NCBI GenBank assembly: GCA_004322465.1
Contig: SCVO01000033.1
Location: 1 to 40,624, forward strand
From: Candidatus Nitrosotenuis sp.
Lineage (GTDB): Archaea; Thermoproteota; Nitrososphaeria; Nitrososphaerales; Nitrosopumilaceae
Length of the DNA stretch: 40,624 bases
Direction: 5' to 3'
Under the pieces are notes generated by a model that had not been told where the DNA came from, did no database searches, and saw only the letters and a program-made list of their open reading frames with translations. This document shows positions 39,938-40,624 of the stretch, in pieces; positions within the stretch are counted from its first letter, which is position 1, and each line of letters opens with the position of its first letter. The position numbers and the translations under genes were made by a program.

Positions 39938-40624
39938 ATGGCAGTACTCGAGATTAGGGATTTGCATGTTCAAAGAGAAGGCAAGCTCATTCTCAAAGGA
40001 GTCAACCTAAAGACAGGTCCGGGCGAGGTTCATGCCATAATGGGTCCAAACGGATCTGGAAAGAGCACACTTGCATACACTTTGCTTGGTCACCCAAAGT
40101 ACGAGGTGACAAAGGGCCAGATTCTACTTGACGGGGAAGACATCACACATGCATCAACTGACGAGCGAGCAAAGAAGGGATTGTTCCTTGGATTCCAGTA
40201 CCCAACCGAGGTATCAGGAGTAGGTTTTTCACACTTTCTTAGAACTTCTTACAACGCACTAAGTAAATCACTTGCGTCAAGCGACAGAGAAGTATTCATC
40301 ACGGTTAGAGAATTTCAAAATTATCTGAAAAAGAACCTGCAGACAGTCGGCCTAGGGGACGACTTTCTCTCAAGATACCTCAACGAGGGATTTTCCGGCG
40401 GAGAAAAGAAAAGATCTGAGGTGCTTCAAATGGCAGTACTAAAACCAAAAGTTTCGATCCTAGACGAGCCAGACTCGGGTCTTGACATCGATGCAGTGCA
40501 AGCAGTTGCAAAGGCAATTAGCGACGTATCGACTCCAGATGCAACAATCATCGTCATCACCCATTATGCAAGAATTCTGAAATTCCTCAAAAAATTGGAT
40601 TATGTTCACGTGTTTGCACGAGGA
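39938..40624 (+). CDS. sufC: SufC, Fe-S cluster assembly ATPase (partial, cut by window end)
   Basis: 229 codons are present and the frame runs off the window. ABC ATPase with Walker A GPNGSGKST, Q loop LGFQYPTEVSGVGF, signature FSGGEKKRSEVLQM, Walker B VSILDEPDSGLDID and His switch ITHYAR. FQYP and the EKKR signature are typical of SufC, which works with SufB/SufD as the Fe-S cluster scaffold. Only the last few residues should be missing. sufB/sufD are expected downstream. Confidence 0.96.
   Translation, partial: MAVLEIRDLHVQREGKLILKGVNLKTGPGEVHAIMGPNGSGKSTLAYTLLGHPKYEVTKGQILLDGEDITHASTDERAKKGLFLGFQYPTEVSGVGFSHFLRTSYNALSKSLASSDREVFITVREFQNYLKKNLQTVGLGDDFLSRYLNEGFSGGEKKRSEVLQMAVLKPKVSILDEPDSGLDIDAVQAVAKAISDVSTPDATIIVITHYARILKFLKKLDYVHVFARG

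Overview
The window reads as a piece of a Thaumarchaeota (Nitrososphaerota) chromosome. Supporting signs are an intron-containing tRNA-Tyr(GTA) with the archaeal A73-CCA end, three separate TFIIB (TFB) genes, archaeal-type S8e, SRP19, Gar1 and SufC genes, ScpA/ScpB, archaeal TATA boxes often only 26-28 nt from the start codon (leaderless mRNAs), and secreted proteins with the 'IPxWIKNxAxWW' tail common in ammonia-oxidising archaea. A Nitrosotenuis/Nitrosarchaeum-like relative is my guess from gene content and moderate base composition; I could not test it.

Layout. 1-118: 3' part of tRNA-Tyr. About 0.4-6.3 kb: gas vesicle region. On the minus strand is a tightly overlapping operon gvpA - Zn-ribbon protein - GvpJ/M/S-like - GvpK fused to a GvpA-type domain - gvpF/L - gvpG - gvpH - histidine kinase. 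On the plus strand are a ribbon-helix-helix (RHH) protein, a second Hsp20/GvpH-like protein and a GvpO-like protein. 6.4-10.1 kb: a secreted spherulin-4-like protein, a histidine kinase/response regulator pair and a GvpD/KaiC-like ATPase. The kinase promoter shares a 27-bp element (24/27 identical) with the gvpA promoter, suggesting a common control circuit.

10.1-26.9 kb: surface and polysaccharide region. It has a cadherin/Ig-like adhesin, TFB-1 overlapping a PPP-type protein phosphatase, two more spherulin-4-like (GH135-type) proteins with C-terminal 'FDHWDDG' repeats, an ATP-grasp enzyme, and a four-gene minus-strand operon: TPR protein - PelF-like glycosyltransferase - UDP-sugar 4-epimerase - PelG-like membrane protein. 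WbqC-like and PIG-L deacetylase genes follow. Together these look like an archaeal version of a Pel (alpha-1,4-galactosaminoglycan) exopolysaccharide system; this is the most interesting proposal here.

27-36.5 kb: TFB-2 with a damaged zinc ribbon, small winged-helix and zinc-ribbon proteins, secreted proteins, an Lrp/AsnC regulator, a TPR-response regulator fusion, a PiT phosphate permease with its PhoU-like partner, two P-II proteins (one apparently fused to an RHH domain), a small RHH protein and a zinc alcohol dehydrogenase. 36.5-40.6 kb: core genes scpA-scpB, rps8e, srp19, gar1, TFB-3 and the start of sufC, which runs off the window.

Taken together, buoyancy (gas vesicles), capsule/biofilm polysaccharide, two-component signalling and alternative TFBs lie side by side. 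This suggests a lifestyle-switching region (floating versus aggregated or attached), but that link is inference.
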